64,000 nucleotides of DNA, from assembly GCA_004194705.1 (NCBI GenBank), contig SADC01000868.1, forward strand, positions 124,001 through 188,000, read 5' to 3'. This DNA is from Ditylenchus dipsaci. Lineage: Eukaryota; Nematoda; Chromadorea; Rhabditida; Anguinidae. This document shows positions 1 through 12,240 of this stretch, one piece after another (position 1 is the stretch's first letter; every line of letters begins with the position of its first letter). The position numbers were made by a program, and so were the translations under genes. The notes beneath the pieces are model-generated. The model saw only the letters and a program-made list of their open reading frames with translations. It ran no database searches and was not told the DNA's origin.

Positions 1-600
1 CTTTTTTTAAAAATTGGCCGCCTTTTTTTCTTGTCAATTCCTGTTTTTCAAATTTTAGCTCTAATTTGATGTAACTTTGCTCTTAATGATGGCAAAAATG
101 AAAGCCCAGAATCTGGGCTGCATATTGGTATGAAAAAATCGTGAAATTATAGGAAAAAATTAGAAAATGTAATCAAAAACACCTAGATGGTTATTTCGCC
201 TCTACTGCTAAATGTTTTTGTGTAATTTTTTGAATTTTACCTTACAAGTTGACACTTTTTCAAATTAGTGAGTAGCCAAAGTTCTGGGCTTTCGTATTTG
301 CTATTATAGAAAGAGATAGTACCAACTTGTAAAAGCTGTAATTCAAAAAACGTTCAAATTACACAAAAACCATTTAGGAGATAGAGGCTGAAATAGCCCT
401 CTAGGTGTTTTTGATTACATTTTCTAACTTTTTCCTATAAGTTCACCCTTTTTTTATACCAGTACGTAGCCCAGATTCTGCGCTTTATTTTTGCTATCAT
501 AAAGAGCAAAATTACCATCAAATTGAAGCTAAAATTTGAAAAACAAAAATTGACAAGAAAAAAAGGCGGCCAATTTAAAAAAAAAGGCGGCCAATTTCTA
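1..600. repeat. Large inverted repeat, possibly cut by the window edge
   Basis: The two halves are reverse complements around a centre near 294. The stretch at 17-40 returns inverted at 548-571, and the stretch at 160-190 returns inverted at 400-427. There is no coding potential. The right end runs into copies of the word AAGGCGGCCAATTT, which continue to about 660. The same GGCGGCC-word end with a TTTGGTGGTACATT tail recurs near 44680-44720, so this is a dispersed family. Confidence 0.85.
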
Positions 601-1133
601 TTTTTAATTTGAAATTCAAAAAGGCGGCCAAAAAATAAAAAAGGCGGCCAAATTCTCACATTTGGTGGTACATTCATTTGAGCCTTAAACAAATTATGAA
701 CAAAAATCAAAAATATTGTGGTGCTGGGACAAACAGCATAAGTAGCCAAAACTTCTTTTGCAAAAGAGTTTGCAAAAGAATGGTACCTATTTGTAGTACC
801 CGGAAGTGGTCCCAGACGGTACCTGTTTTTGGTTGATTGGATTCTAAACCTGCAAAATTCCGAATTTGAGCCTGGGTCTAAATACCGACACGAAATTTTC
901 AAGCCCTGCTCGAAAAACTCGGCCCCACCCAAAATTCGAAACCCGACTCGAACATTTTGAGTGCCCGATAACTCTAACATGACAAAGGAAAAAGATTAAA
1001 ATTAAAAGTACAAATGTTTTTAAAAAGCAAATCTGAGTTTTGCTATGCTAGAACTAGTTGTAGAATCGTAATTTTTTTTAATCGTTATGCCCACCCAATT
1101 ATTGAACCCGTTACACTGTTCTGTAAATTTATA

Positions 1134-4100
1134 GTCACGTCTTGGATCGTTGACTGGAACCGTCACATCAGTGTCAGATTTTGTGCCTGAGGATATTCTT
1201 ACTCGAAATACTGCCTTTCATTTGTGTCATCTCAGTGAAAAGGTGCTTTTTGTTCCGTTTCCAAAATTTTGATAAGTTTTTTTCAGCAACACAAAATTTA
1301 CAATGCTTTGGCATTAGCTAGTGTGAGCAGGTTGGTGCTCAAGTAATCTTTGCGTTATAATAAATTAATTCAAGCACTGGTTGATGGATACATCTCGCAA
1401 CTCTGTGCTTACCCCAACTGCAATAAAACAATTTATATGCACCCAACAAATGGAGCATGTGGATGAACAATATGTGCTAAAACTAATTCAGGAACATGAG
1501 CCTGATCCTCTTTTTCGCTCCAAACATTGATGTCTTTTGAGGGATTTGTGCGTACTTGTCGGTAAGTGTTTAGAGTCTTTGGTTCTTACACGAACAATGC
1601 TTCTTACAGGATCCATCAAACTACGGTGTGTTGAATTAGATTTATACAAAACATTACCCGAAACTAGTATGAATAGTTGTTAGCATTATTATATACAGTA
1701 GACCCTCGATTTAACGGCCCCTTTTGTGCGCTCGATTTGGCTGGAAGTCCGAATAATATAAGTAATTGTACCATCGATTTAACGCTCTCCTATGGCCGGT
1801 CCCAAGGGGGGCCGTTAAATCGAGGTTTACTGTAACTTGAAAATATGATTTTTTTGTAAAAAGTTTAAGATATGTGTTTATGCGTATTGTTTTTCAGCCT
1901 TTCCCCTGAAAGAATTGAGCAGTGTGAGGAACTGTTACAGTATCCCTGAGCTATTATTATATTTGCTCAAGCCACAACACCTATCTGACTGGCCACCAGT
2001 TGAAAGCGAGTCTTCAGCAGAGATGTATCGACAGGTAAGTTTTCACTACATTTGAAGAAGCAAGGAAGACGAAATTGTATACAGTCAAACCTCTATATAA
2101 CGCCCCCCCCCTAAAAGTTCTTCCCACCTTGGGTCCGACACTTTTTTTAGCTCGATTTTCAAAGCTTTTTTCAAATTCTGTTTGACAGTCTGGTCGCAAA
2201 TATCGCAAGGATTCCGATTTTGCCGATCGTTTTTCAATATTTGAATAATAAAAAAAAATTAGAGGGCCGTTATATAGAGGTTTGTATTTTTTAATAGTAA
2301 AATATTCAAATATGAAAAACGATCGGCAAAATCGGAATCCTTGCGATATTTGCGACCAGACTGTCAAAAACAGAATTTAAAAAAAGCTTTGAAAATCGAG
2401 CTAAAAAAAGTGTCGACCCAAGGTGGGAACGAACTTTTAGGGGGGGGGGCCGTTATATAGAGTTTGACTGTAGTATCTCTTCTAATATAACGGACCCTTG
2501 ATTCAAAATCGTTTTTGTAACATTTCGTTTTCGACCTACTTTTTGAAGACGCTCTAAGCCAATTACCCTTTATTCTGTAGCCGGTGAGATGAGATACAAT
2601 TCCAGGATAACTGAGAGACTTTTTCGAAAAATGGGTCAAAAGCACAATACCAAAAACATATTTTCATTTTTTTACGAGAGACGTTCGATTAAGAGCAATA
2701 CAGTCCGTATTTATTAATCTATTAACTCCCCTCCCCAAAATCCGTATTTTGTATCCAAAGTTCTTTTTCTCGATTCCACTATTTTCTTAGATTTTTTCAA
2801 GCTACTACGGCAAATTAGGAATCTTCGGATTGTTGAGATTCAGGGCTTTCATTTGTTAAATCGTGTAACATTGAAAAATCTAAAATGATTTGAAAACACG
2901 AGTAAAGGGTCCGGGTACAAAATACGGGCTTTGGAGAGGGGAGTTAATAGATTAGGTGTAAATACGATATACTACATTCGGTAACACTATAGAAACACCC
3001 CCTCAGCTAGCGAAAAATTTACTTTCCTGAAGGGGAAAGGACCCATCCCATTTGATTCTCGTGCTCTGAATAGGCACGGAAACACTTTGGTTCCAAAAAA
3101 TCGAAAAAAAACTTTTTTCGATTTGCATTGGTCCCCCAAGGTAAAAAATTAGGAAAATCAAAAAAAATATTTTTTTGAATTCCCGCCAAAACATTTTTAA
3201 GGATTTAGGGCTGTATTGGGAGGCGAAGGGAATAAACAGGGCTACTTTCATGGCAAAATTATTAAAAAAGTGAATTCTGGACTATTTCGGATGTCCTACC
3301 ATGTTTTTCAACTGGGCCGTGGCAAAAAAGACTCTATATGCATTTTATGGTCAAGAGTACTTCTCGGAATCATGTCTGAGGTAAGTGAGTGCGCGCATCT
3401 CTAACTCTCAAACCCCCTTGGCCCCGAAGGGGGCGCAGTGGCTTGGAGTTGAGATGCGCACACCCACATACCTTAGACACAAATCACTCGAAAGTGACTC
3501 TGGATGCATGAAAAAGCATGCATACCAGAGTTTTATTTATGCGGTAGGCCCCAGTATTCAAAACTATGTTCAACATCTTCTTGTTAATGGGCTCTGTGTG
3601 ATTAGTGGCCCTCTTTTGTCCCTTCCCTCCCAATACAGCCCTAAATCCCTTAAAAAATTTTGCGGGAATTCAAAAAAATATTTTTTTTGAATTTTCCTTA
3701 ATTTTTACCTTGGGGACCAAGGCAAATCAAATTTTTTTCCGATTTTTCGGAAAACAAAGTGTTTCCGTGCCTATTCAGAGCACGAGAATCAAAATGGGAC
3801 GGCTCCTTTCCCCTTCAGGAAAAGTAAATTTTTCGCTAGCTGGGGGGGGGGGATTCTATAGTATAGCCCTACATTCAGGTACTACAACTGGATGCAGATG
3901 TATAGAGTTGGATTGTTGGGACGGGGATGATGGTAACAGTTACAATCCACTTGTTTCGTTTTTATAAGCAAAACAATTAAAGGACTTCCTTTGATTTACC
4001 ACGGTCACACATTCACCACCAAGATAAGTTTTAGACAAGTGGTTGATGTCATCAAAAGAGTGCTTTTGAAACAAGTGATCTTCCGGTTATTCTGAGGTAA

Positions 4101-7100
4101 AACTCTAAATTTTTGGCTAAAAGTATTTTTCTTGTAAACAGTATTGAAAACCATTGCTCACTTCAACAACAGGTAGTTTCTAAGAAAATATTTTTTTTTC
4201 TAAAATATATTTAGGCCAAAATGGCTCAGAGTTTAAGGTTGACTTTTGAGGCTTTTTGATACTCCACATGCACATTTATGTGTATTTAGACTGCTTTTGG
4301 TGAAAGGCTTGTATCAAACTTCCTTTTCGACTCTGACTACTCTGATTCACCTCGTCTTCCATCCCCATGGCAATTAAAAAATCGTATACTCATCAAGAAG
4401 AATGTTGGTGACAGAACCTTCCACTGGAATTTACTACCTAGGTGCTTTTTAATCATTGCCTATAACTAAAATAAAAGCAATTCTTACATCTGTCATAAGA
4501 CATAATTTGTTACAGACAAAATATCCACATAGGAGACACTTCCGTGAGGTTGCACCATCGAAAACACAGTAGAAGCTCTTACGATTCAAGGTTTTTCATT
4601 AATAAAACACTGTATGGAAAGAAAAAAAGGGGTATAGACGTTTCTCGAAAATGAAACTTTTTTCATTTTCGAGAAACGTTTCTCGAATTTGAAACTCAAA
4701 GAGTAAAATATCTCTAGGTGTATACCTATTTAGACATATCAAGGGTATTTGGCTGAATGTGATGGCCAAAGTCCAGCATATTCACATTGCGGGGGTTAAG
4801 GGTTAACACATGTATGTACGCTTATCCCTTGCAATGTGGAGTGTGCTGGTCTTTGGCCGCGAAGCGGCCAAATACCCTTGGTATGTCTAAATAAGTATCT
4901 TTACAGGTATACATATATACCCTAGAGATATTTACTCTTTTGAGTTCAAATTCGAGAAACGTTTCTCGAAAATGAAAAAAGTTTCATTTTCGAGAAACGT
5001 CTATGCACCAAAAAAGTATATTTAGCACAACAATTGATGACCTGGATGAATTTTTGGACGAAGAAGATGTGGAAACAGACGAAGTGGATGGTGAATTTTA
5101 AGTTCGCTTGAAAAACAACATAGACCAGAGTTTTTAGAACGAACAGATGGAGATAGTCCACTTCCTAAATGAACGTGACAAAGAGTTCTATTAGAAGGCA
5201 AACTAGCAAAGATTCCATTAGTAGTCTTGTGAGTGACCGTGCCATCAGAGAAAGGAAACATGTTGGTCGAACATTTGATAAAATGACCCACTGTTTTTAA
5301 ATGGTGTTTGTGCATTGTGTTTTTTAGCCCAATTTTTTAAAGACTGCTCTTCGGTAAGTTACCACTCATCTGGTAGCCAGTGAGATGAGCTACAAAACAG
5401 GGGTAAATTGTCGGATAGTGGTGTTTTAAAATGGGACAAAAAACACAATGCCATAAGCATGCTTTTTGAATTTAAATGGGTCGCTCTATTGGAGGAAATA
5501 AGGTATTACTTTTCACTTAATTTTTAGACGGATGAAATTCCTCGACTGGATTTGAAACCCGACGATGAGACTATTTCGAATAGTGGATATGGTTATTCTC
5601 CAAGCACCAACAATAACAGCAATAGCAATGCCACGGGAAGACCTGTGAATAGTGTGACACGGCTTCCAACAGGGCACATTATAGCGCAAGAGCTGTCTGA
5701 CCTGGTCATTTACTCGCAAGCTGTCAAGTTCAAGGTTGGATAAATGTGTAACCGGTTTCTAAATGTAACTGTTTCTCTTGCCAGGGTTTTCTATTCGAAT
5801 TCCATGGTGCTGTGGCAAACGACAATACTGAACTGCGTCCTTACGCATACTCCAACAGTTCTTCCAATACACCTAAGATGCGCTCCCAGGTTAGACTTTT
5901 TTGAATGAAGAAGGAATTATATACGTGGGACAGCTTTTAGGCCTAGTAATGCTCAGGTTTATTTTACAATTAATTCCACATAAATATTGTAAATCAGAAC
6001 ACTTGCAGTAGTGGACCCCCGCCTCGCCGGCAAAAAAGTAGCAGTCAGATCTCAACAGACTCTATCAAAAGCAATGATGAATCGCACCCTTGCACTTCAC
6101 AACAACTTTCTCCAGCCACCCTAACCCCAACAGTGCACATATTAGTTGTAATAGCAGGTTTCATTTTATTGTCAGCTATTAATAGAACAATGAAATCCAT
6201 TCTAGCAATCGCCCTCCCCCAATTCTGGAGCATCTTGCTACCAAGTAGGCCTTTTCATTTTTATATAAATTTGAAAAGAACGATTTTAGGTCAGCTCATT
6301 GACTGAGGCATCAGCTAGAAAGTTGTGCAGGAAGCACTCCCAAAAGTGCATTGCCTATACTCGACATCACATTGTACGTCTTATTAGGGGATAGTGGGGG
6401 TTTCGAGGCAAATTATTCATACATTTAGATGCGAACATATCCTGGAGGTATGCGAATCGACTCTTCTAACTTCAATCCCAAAGATTGGTAGAATTCTGGC
6501 AATGCGGGCTTCAGATGGTGGCCCTAAACTTCCAAACACCTGATGTTGCGATGGCTGTGAACTCTGCTATGTTTGAGCAGTCTGGAAGTTGTGGCTACAC
6601 TTTGAAGGTATCAATTAAAAAGGGATGCACTCTTTTCACTAAAAATTCGTTAAAATTAAGCCAAGAGCTTTATGGTATGTTTCTGGCACATTTTTTATTA
6701 CAAATCAATACTTTTTTTTACTGTCAACTTTTTTAGGACACTACACATCCACTTTATGGAAATTACATCCTGTTTCAAAGGATATGTCCAATTGTTCTGC
6801 ATTAATTTTACAGATAACTGTGAGAAGTTTTGTTGCTCAATTATGATTAGTCACTAGACCACTATGTTTAGATCATTTCCGGCCAATATGTATGTCCAGG
6901 TGTATTCACAGCCAGTCCATTCATCGAAGTTTCCATCCAAATAAAATTTATTTTCACCTTCGTCCATTTATAGATTGAAGTCATTGGAGTGCCAGCAGAT
7001 TGTGCCAGAGAGAAGAGCAAAATAATCGGAAGGAATTCAGTCACCCACAGTGGAATTTTCACACTGTTTTCCGGTGTGTATTTTCTGAAAGAAAAAAAAA

Positions 7101-10100
7101 CAGGAACAAAATTTTTTTATAGAATTAATTTTGGGAATTAGCTTTCCTTAAAATTTCCGTTTGTGATGGAGCAGGTAATGGAAGAGTTTTGTCCCAACGA
7201 GTTGTTCCAATCAGGTGCATTAGACCTGGTTATCGTCATCTTCCTCTAAGGTTTTTGCTTAAATTTACTCAACTTTTAATTAAATTTATGAATTTACATT
7301 CAGACCCCTTCTAACCAACCAGTAAGTTTGTGTGCATTATTTAGTCTGTTAAAAATAAATGGATTGTGAATAAGCTGGAACAGTCCTCTCTCTTTATTCG
7401 CACACGGTTTGAGCAGAAGAGCATATTTTCTTGCACGATGAAGGTTTGCTTTAACAAATTTTTTTAGCCAGTTGCTTATAAGATTTTTTGAACTTCAGAC
7501 ATGAACTACAACAATAATAACCAGTGTCATGAACCTGAACTTGCCTATCAATATCTCAAAATCGACCCCGTAACTTTTTTAATGATTTGGGTCGCATACG
7601 GGCCTTTAGAAGTTTTTGGCATATTTTTCGCACTTGCGGCTATCTTGGCACTCTTTCAGGCTAGGCATAGCCTCAGGCGCAGGATAGGATAGTATACTCT
7701 ATTAACTACCCATGGGGATTTATTTTGGACCTCTAAAAACTCGGAAATTTTCGAGGACGATCTTTGATATTTTGGGTACTCAACCAAAATCTGAAAAGTG
7801 GAATCAGGTAGGTTATTTTTGCTCTAGGTTGAGATATGGAGTCCTAGGGTGGAAGCAGTGTTCTTAATAGTCAGAGGCAGAATGAAAGTCAGAATGAAAA
7901 TTCAAAATTCTGACAGTCAGAAAGCGCGGAAATTATTCTGACTGTCAGACTCTTTCTGACTCTCAGAAATGAGATCCAGACAGGGAAAAAACAGTGTGAT
8001 CTGATCGATTTGCCTTTCTGGCTCTCATTTCTGACAGTCAGAATAATTTCCCACGCTTTATGACTGTCAGAATTTTTGAATTTTCATTCTGACTTTCATT
8101 CTGCCTCTGATTATTGAGAACACTGGTGGGAAGTTAATAGAGTAAAAAAACCCGAAATAAAAAAAGGCGCGAATTCAAAAAATGTATTGGAAATCGCTAA
8201 ACCATTACACTTTCATTTTGGTAAATAGTTTTTGCAATTTGTGTTGTAGGAAGTGAACCGTTGTCACTGATTTGTCGCCAAATATTCGTTATACGCATCA
8301 TTGGCTTATACATGGATGAAAGTCCAGTGATTGTGCACGTTGAAAGTGGCAGCCTAGTCAAAATGTTATCCAAGCTGTATGTCCATCCGCATACCTTTTT
8401 CCTCAAATAACCTAACCTATTTGAGGCACTTGTAAATGCCGGCAAAATGTCCGAAAATGCTGAAGACTATATATTGTTCGAGGAAAGTGTACTCATCTCA
8501 ACTCCATCGCCCATTTGTGGAAGCAACGCGGGTACTTCAGCAGGAACTTGTGACATTCCCAGTCTCGGTTTGGAGTCACCTTCCCAGAGAATCCTCCTCA
8601 TAACGAACCAATTATGGACGCTGTTTGCTTGGTAGTGTGACTTTAGCTGATTTTAATTTTGGCCAAATTTCTATATTTGCCAAAACTTTACAAAAATGAT
8701 GATTGCCAAAACAACAATCAAACTGTCGAAAATAAATAAAACTAAAAAGGCGCAAATTAAAAAAAAGTTCAGAGATGATAAATGTGATCTATTAAAAAGT
8801 TTTGTACTATATGGGGGTTTTTTATTTTTTTTTAATTTAATTTTTTTATTTTTGAAATTTCACGTAAAGATCTTTATTTTACTTCAAAATAGCAACAAGT
8901 GCTAGATAAAATGAACCTTTTCTTTAAAATTAGTTAAAATTTACTTTTTTACTCCCTATCAATTCTGAGTAAATCAGATTAAAAATAATTAATCCGACTT
9001 AGGCAATAAATCTAAAAGTGCGCAGTACTTGAGTTGCTCGACTTATTCACCCTTTTCACTTTTCAGTTGGAATGGATCTACTCGACGCTTTCATTTGAGA
9101 AAGAAAAGCTCAGTAAATGTTAGTTTTATTAATAAAGCAGAACCCGTTCCTAAAGCCATCTTTAGGTTCAGCCTGAGTCTGGCAGAGAGACTGGTCGAGC
9201 AGCTTGGATAGCGGGTCTTATCAAAAGTGGAGGCACTAATTCCATGACCAGTGCCAATAACAACACTATAGGAGGCAACATCCCAACCAGCATATCCATC
9301 TCAACTTCTGCCAGTCCTTCATTCAGCCAAATGCGTAGAGGTCATCCAGGCCCCTCTGAACCCTGTCTTATAGCACTAATCTCATTCCTCCACCCAATTG
9401 CATGGTCGGTCACTGGACCAGGATGGTCTGCCACATACTGACTACCTAGACCCTACGGGTAAATATATAATCCTCTAAAACAGAATTTCAATGCAATATT
9501 TAGTAGGAATTCAACCAAGAGCCAAATCGATGGGTGAAACTTTCCTCGTCTGCATCCACAATATCAGTGACAGCCACCCATACGCTATTCTACGCACAAG
9601 CATTAATAATACAGCTAGTGACATTATTAAACAAATATTTGCCAAAACTCAAATGCAACGTTTTGAAGCCAATGAAGGAGATTATGTTTTAGTGGAAGAA
9701 TTAAAAGAGCCTTTAAATGAGCCCTCCACTTCTAAACATTTAGGTAAATTGTCGTTTAATGGATACCTGCCCTTACTGTTCCGAAAATTCCATTTTCAAA
9801 TTTTACGAGCAAAATGTGTAAGAAATGAGCTAAAAACCCCACTTTCATTAAAAAGCTATTTTACTTGCTGGCCAATCAAATGAACATCAATAGATCTATA
9901 GCGAGATGTATACTTCATTAAGTACCGTATTCCCAGTAACAGAGCTCTTGAAAGCTTTATTATTTACTGTCAAATTTGGCATTGATCTCGAAATTTTTTG
10001 GATGAAAACCTGAAATCGAAAAAGTGTGATCGGTAAAGCTCGTGGTAGTTATTATCTATTAGAAAAAATACGGTAAACACAAAGCGAGTTTTGACTGCAT

Positions 10101-10376
10101 AATTAATGACAAACTTTTTCATGTCTGATCTTGCTTATGAGAATGTGTAAATGTGTAGCTCCAAGAGGGGCTTTTTCGCAAACTAAAAACTACATTGATA
10201 CTTTTAGGAGGCAAAGTTGAACTGCCAAGAAGACAACCTATAGAATACTAGCTCCTGGTGAAAATATATGGAAGACACAAAGCAGATGGACAACCGCTGG
10301 CTGTCGTTTTTTGTTGGAACGCAAAGATCGTGTAAACAATTTGAAAAGGTTGGGTGACTTAAATTGTATCCAGTGA
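1134..10376 (+). CDS. PLCE1 homologue: Phospholipase C epsilon-type enzyme, 3' part of gene (X, Y, C2, RA1, RA2)
   Basis: Hydrolyses PIP2 to IP3 and diacylglycerol at membranes downstream of Ras-family GTPases. Readable parts in order: EF-hand end (about 1134-1630; MSFEGFVR); X domain (1896-4440) with catalytic [28 protein letters not shown] and IENHCS; a long polar linker (about 5040-5690; RRQTSKDS); Y domain ([10 protein letters not shown] 5690-5720, [10 protein letters not shown] and SGSCGYTLK 6500-6608); C2 (about 6737-7443; VISGQ-like [25 protein letters not shown]); RA1 (8250-8500; EDYILFEE); RA2 (9530-9715; [12 protein letters not shown]); terminal exon 10208-10376 ending RLGDLNCIQ. 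The Y-C2-RA-RA order is diagnostic of PLC epsilon. Upstream exons (CDC25-like region) would lie before the window. At least ten single-base frameshifts, mostly missing homopolymer bases, interrupt the reading frame. Introns house MITEs at 1696, 2082, 2997, 4631, 7690 and 9923. Exon edges are approximate. Confidence 0.93.
1696..1832. mobile_element. Pogo/Tigger-like MITE, TA target duplication
   Basis: 137-bp element with termini CAGTAGACCCTCGATTTAAC and its near inverse at the right end, flanked by TA on both sides (1694-1695, 1833-1834). A CAG start, a CTG end and a TA duplication are typical of Tc1/mariner-pogo elements. It lies in a PLC intron and has no ORF. Confidence 0.85.
2082..2470. 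mobile_element. Pogo/Tigger-like palindromic MITE, TA target duplication
   Basis: 389-bp palindrome with termini CAGTCAAACCTCTATATAAC and its inverse, flanked by TA (2080-2081, 2471-2472). The arms carry GGGTCCGACACTTTTTTTA and GATTCCGATTTTGCCGATCG. The same arm sequence occurs in the element at 24239-24662, although the outer ends differ. It lies in a PLC intron. Confidence 0.88.
2997..3852. mobile_element. Foldback element with conserved hairpin core
   Basis: Inverted arms at about 3000-3240 and 3600-3852 (inner face TCAGCTAGCGAAAAATTTAC and its inverse) enclose a non-palindromic core at 3312-3554. The core recurs at 25044-25246 and 60094-60346, and partly at 57991-58108. It sits in a PLC intron. 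No protein is encoded; short ORFs here are products of the palindrome. Confidence 0.85.
3312..3554 (+). ncRNA. Candidate structured RNA core of foldback family (copy 1)
   Basis: Contains a splice-donor-like GTCTGAGGTAAGTGAGTG, then a long hairpin whose arms are about 3373-3414 and 3438-3480. A small hairpin TCACT-CGAA-AGTGA follows at 3484-3497. A third hairpin at 3498-3530 has arms CTCTGG-ATGCATG and CATGCAT-A-CCAGAG around a 6-nt loop. Copy 2 keeps the third hairpin with one compensatory pair change. That it is transcribed is inference only. Confidence 0.4.
4631..5008. mobile_element. Palindromic MITE with CGAGAAACGTTTCTCG word
   Basis: Inverted repeat of about 378 bp. Both ends contain GACGTTTCTCGAAAATGAAA or its inverse, and the inner arms match (AGTAAAATATCTCTAGG against its inverse). 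The next PLC linker exon resumes about 15 bp after it. No ORF. Confidence 0.8.
7690..8146. mobile_element. TACCGTA-family MITE interrupted by a hAT MITE
   Basis: Left end TACTCTATTAACTACCC and right end GGGAAGTTAATAGAGTA are inverted copies. The interior carries the family phrase AAAATCTGAAAAGTGGAATC. The element is split by the 7856-8125 insertion, which makes it the older of the two. It lies between the C2 and RA1 exons of the PLC gene. Confidence 0.75.
7856..8125. mobile_element. hAT-type MITE built of CTGACAGTCAGAAT words
   Basis: 270-bp palindrome starting CAGTGTTCTTAATAGTCAGA and ending with its near inverse. The interior is repeats of CTGACTGTCAGA. Flanks GGTGGAAG and GTGGGAAG look like a slightly decayed 8-bp duplication. 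It is inserted into the MITE at 7690-8146. Confidence 0.75.
8690..8950. repeat. Diverged A/T-rich repeat shared with 11680 and 30470
   Basis: Shares the order CTTCAAAATAGCAA...AAGTGCT..ATAAAATGAAC with 11780-11815, and a looser version with 30560-30605. The better-preserved 30471-30674 copy has CAGGGTTTCCAAAC-like ends. Lies in a PLC intron. The ORF across it is low-complexity and not a gene. Confidence 0.5.
9923..10075. mobile_element. TACCGTA-family MITE
   Basis: Starts TACCGTATTC and ends AGAAAAAATACGGTA. The interior carries the family phrase CTGAAATCGAAAAAGTGTGATCG and GCTCGTGG. It sits in the last intron of the PLC gene. Confidence 0.8.
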
Positions 10377-10379
10377 AAA

Positions 10380-10695
10380 ATTAATTGTATCTCCACTCTT
10401 GGCTCCGAGATTCTTCGCTCGGAGCCAAAAGCAGAAGCAAGAATTTTCAAGCTAGAACTTAGAGCAGGAGCAAAATTGTCTTGTCTGGCAGCGCTCTAAA
10501 GAAATTTTCTCCGAGCGAATAAATTATTTTGTGATGCTATTTTTAACACATTGTTAGACTGTTCGAGAGAATCAGCCAGGAATTTAAACAAACTTTGTCT
10601 CAAGGGTTATCCAAGCAAAAATCACAGGAGCTAGAAAAAAAATTTTGAAGTCAGGAGCAGGAGCGAGAATTTTGAAATTCCAGCACTGATTTATT
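10380..10695. repeat. hAT-like remnant with GGAGC/CTCCGAG words
   Basis: Repeated CTCGGAGCC, AGGAGCAGGAGC and AATTTTGAA words, with an AATTCCAGCACTG right border resembling hAT ends. No target duplication was found. Immediately follows the PLC stop codon. Confidence 0.4.
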
Positions 10696-12050
10696 TAAAC
10701 CATATATACTATATTTTTACATATCTTTTAGTTATTTTCTTGCTAGAAAATATGACGAAAACTAAAGTTACAACACAAAATGCTTCATTAAAAAACTAAC
10801 TTTTTATCATATCATTGAAAATTTATAATGGGAATATGTAATACATATAGTCTATGTATACACTGAGACAATATCTAGAATGCAAAAACGGAAATATGCA
10901 GCACTCCAACATCTAGCGTATAACAAATATTCCTAGTGCCATAACTCCGGCTGCTCCAAGGAAAATTTCTCTTTCAAACACGCTGTCTATTGATTATCCA
11001 GGTTAAAAATTCAAAAAATTATTTTTATTGTTTTTATTTGTAGAAGGATATCTCGTTTGGCAAAAGCTTAACATTAGATCACAGTGGCGGAGCTCGCAAC
11101 AAAGATGCATGAACGTCCCAAAGAAGAAAAATTATATTATAAATTCTATGAAAAATTATAGTCAGAATGTTTATTTGCCAACATTTATTTATTTATTTTT
11201 AATAAAAGATATTTAAGAATTTAAAGACTGACAGACTTAGTAGACACACACATTTTCACAGCTTAAAAGTTTTAAATTTTAGTGAGTGCCTTATTTTACG
11301 TAATTGTATCAGTGCGCCGCCTTACCCTTTCAATTGACTGAATGTAGCAGCAGTTTCATCCGTCTCATATAGATGCCGCTATTCGGAAGCCAAAAATACT
11401 AGGTTCAGCAATACACAAACATTACTGAAATATATGTCCATCAACATATCTCCGTACAAAAGGCAGCTTCTTTTTGCTTTGTTGACATAGATTAAATTCA
11501 TTCTTCATTTTTATGGCTCAAATTATAAAGACCCCTCAAAATATGTGAATCCATCCGCAAATTTATTTTTTACCTCCTCAATTTCAAATTTTAAACATAA
11601 TACGGCTCTATTGGAAAATGGGTAACGATTTTTCGCATTGATCCCCCTCTTATTTTTCCCATTTTTGTTTCTTTTTTATTCAAGGTTCGTAATCGTCCTT
11701 TTTAAAAAGATTGTCCTTTTTCGGGACCCAAAATCTTTTTTATTTTGAAGTTTTTAGTCAAAATATTTTTTTTTCGCTTCAAAATAGCAATAAGCACTGG
11801 ATAAAATGAACTAAAATATTTTTTCACCCAAATGTCCTTTTTTCAAAAAATTTTATTACAAACCCTGTTTTTATTATATTTTGCTATTCGTCTTGTTTTC
11901 TTTTCTATTTTATGTTTTCATAGTTATTTTTCGATTTTTTTTTTCGATGAATCAATGAAAATAAATAAGAAAATGAATGAAGATACAAGAAAAAATAAAA
12001 GGAGTGACCAATGCGAAAAATCGGTACCCATTCTTCGATAGAGCCCATAA
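10696..12050. other. Intergenic stretch, no gene recognised
   Basis: AT-rich. A copy of the repeat also seen at 8690 and 30470 lies at about 11680-11880 (TCCTTTTT words around GGGACCCAAAATC). ORFs here are low-complexity Phe/Leu-rich strings. No conserved protein or RNA was recognised. Confidence 0.5.
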
Positions 12051-12240
12051 TACCGTATTTTTCTAATTCCCCCTCAAAAAACGCTCGCCCCTTCAATTTA
12101 AGATTTTTTCTCGCGCCAGAGATTCCACATATTGGATATTGGTCGAGAAGCCGAAAATCTCTCGATGACTCTGATAAGCCCACCCTAAAGGTCGATCGAA
12201 AAATAAGCGCCCCGGTGGGTCGATTAGAGAAAATACGGTG
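12051..12240. mobile_element. TACCGTA-family MITE
   Basis: Left end TACCGTATTTTTCTAATTCC and right end GATTAGAGAAAATACGGTG. The interior has inverted CCCCTC and GTGGGTCG words. Overlapping ORFs on both strands come from the palindrome and are not genes. Confidence 0.8.

Noticed and set aside
435..980. 181-residue minus-strand ORF
   Set aside because: Overlaps the palindrome and GGCGGCC words; composition is that of the repeats and no domain is visible.
1134..10376. Calling the PLC gene a pseudogene because of its frameshifts
   Set aside because: Splice sites and catalytic motifs are intact, and the breaks are one-base homopolymer losses also seen in the other long genes, so sequence error is the simpler explanation.
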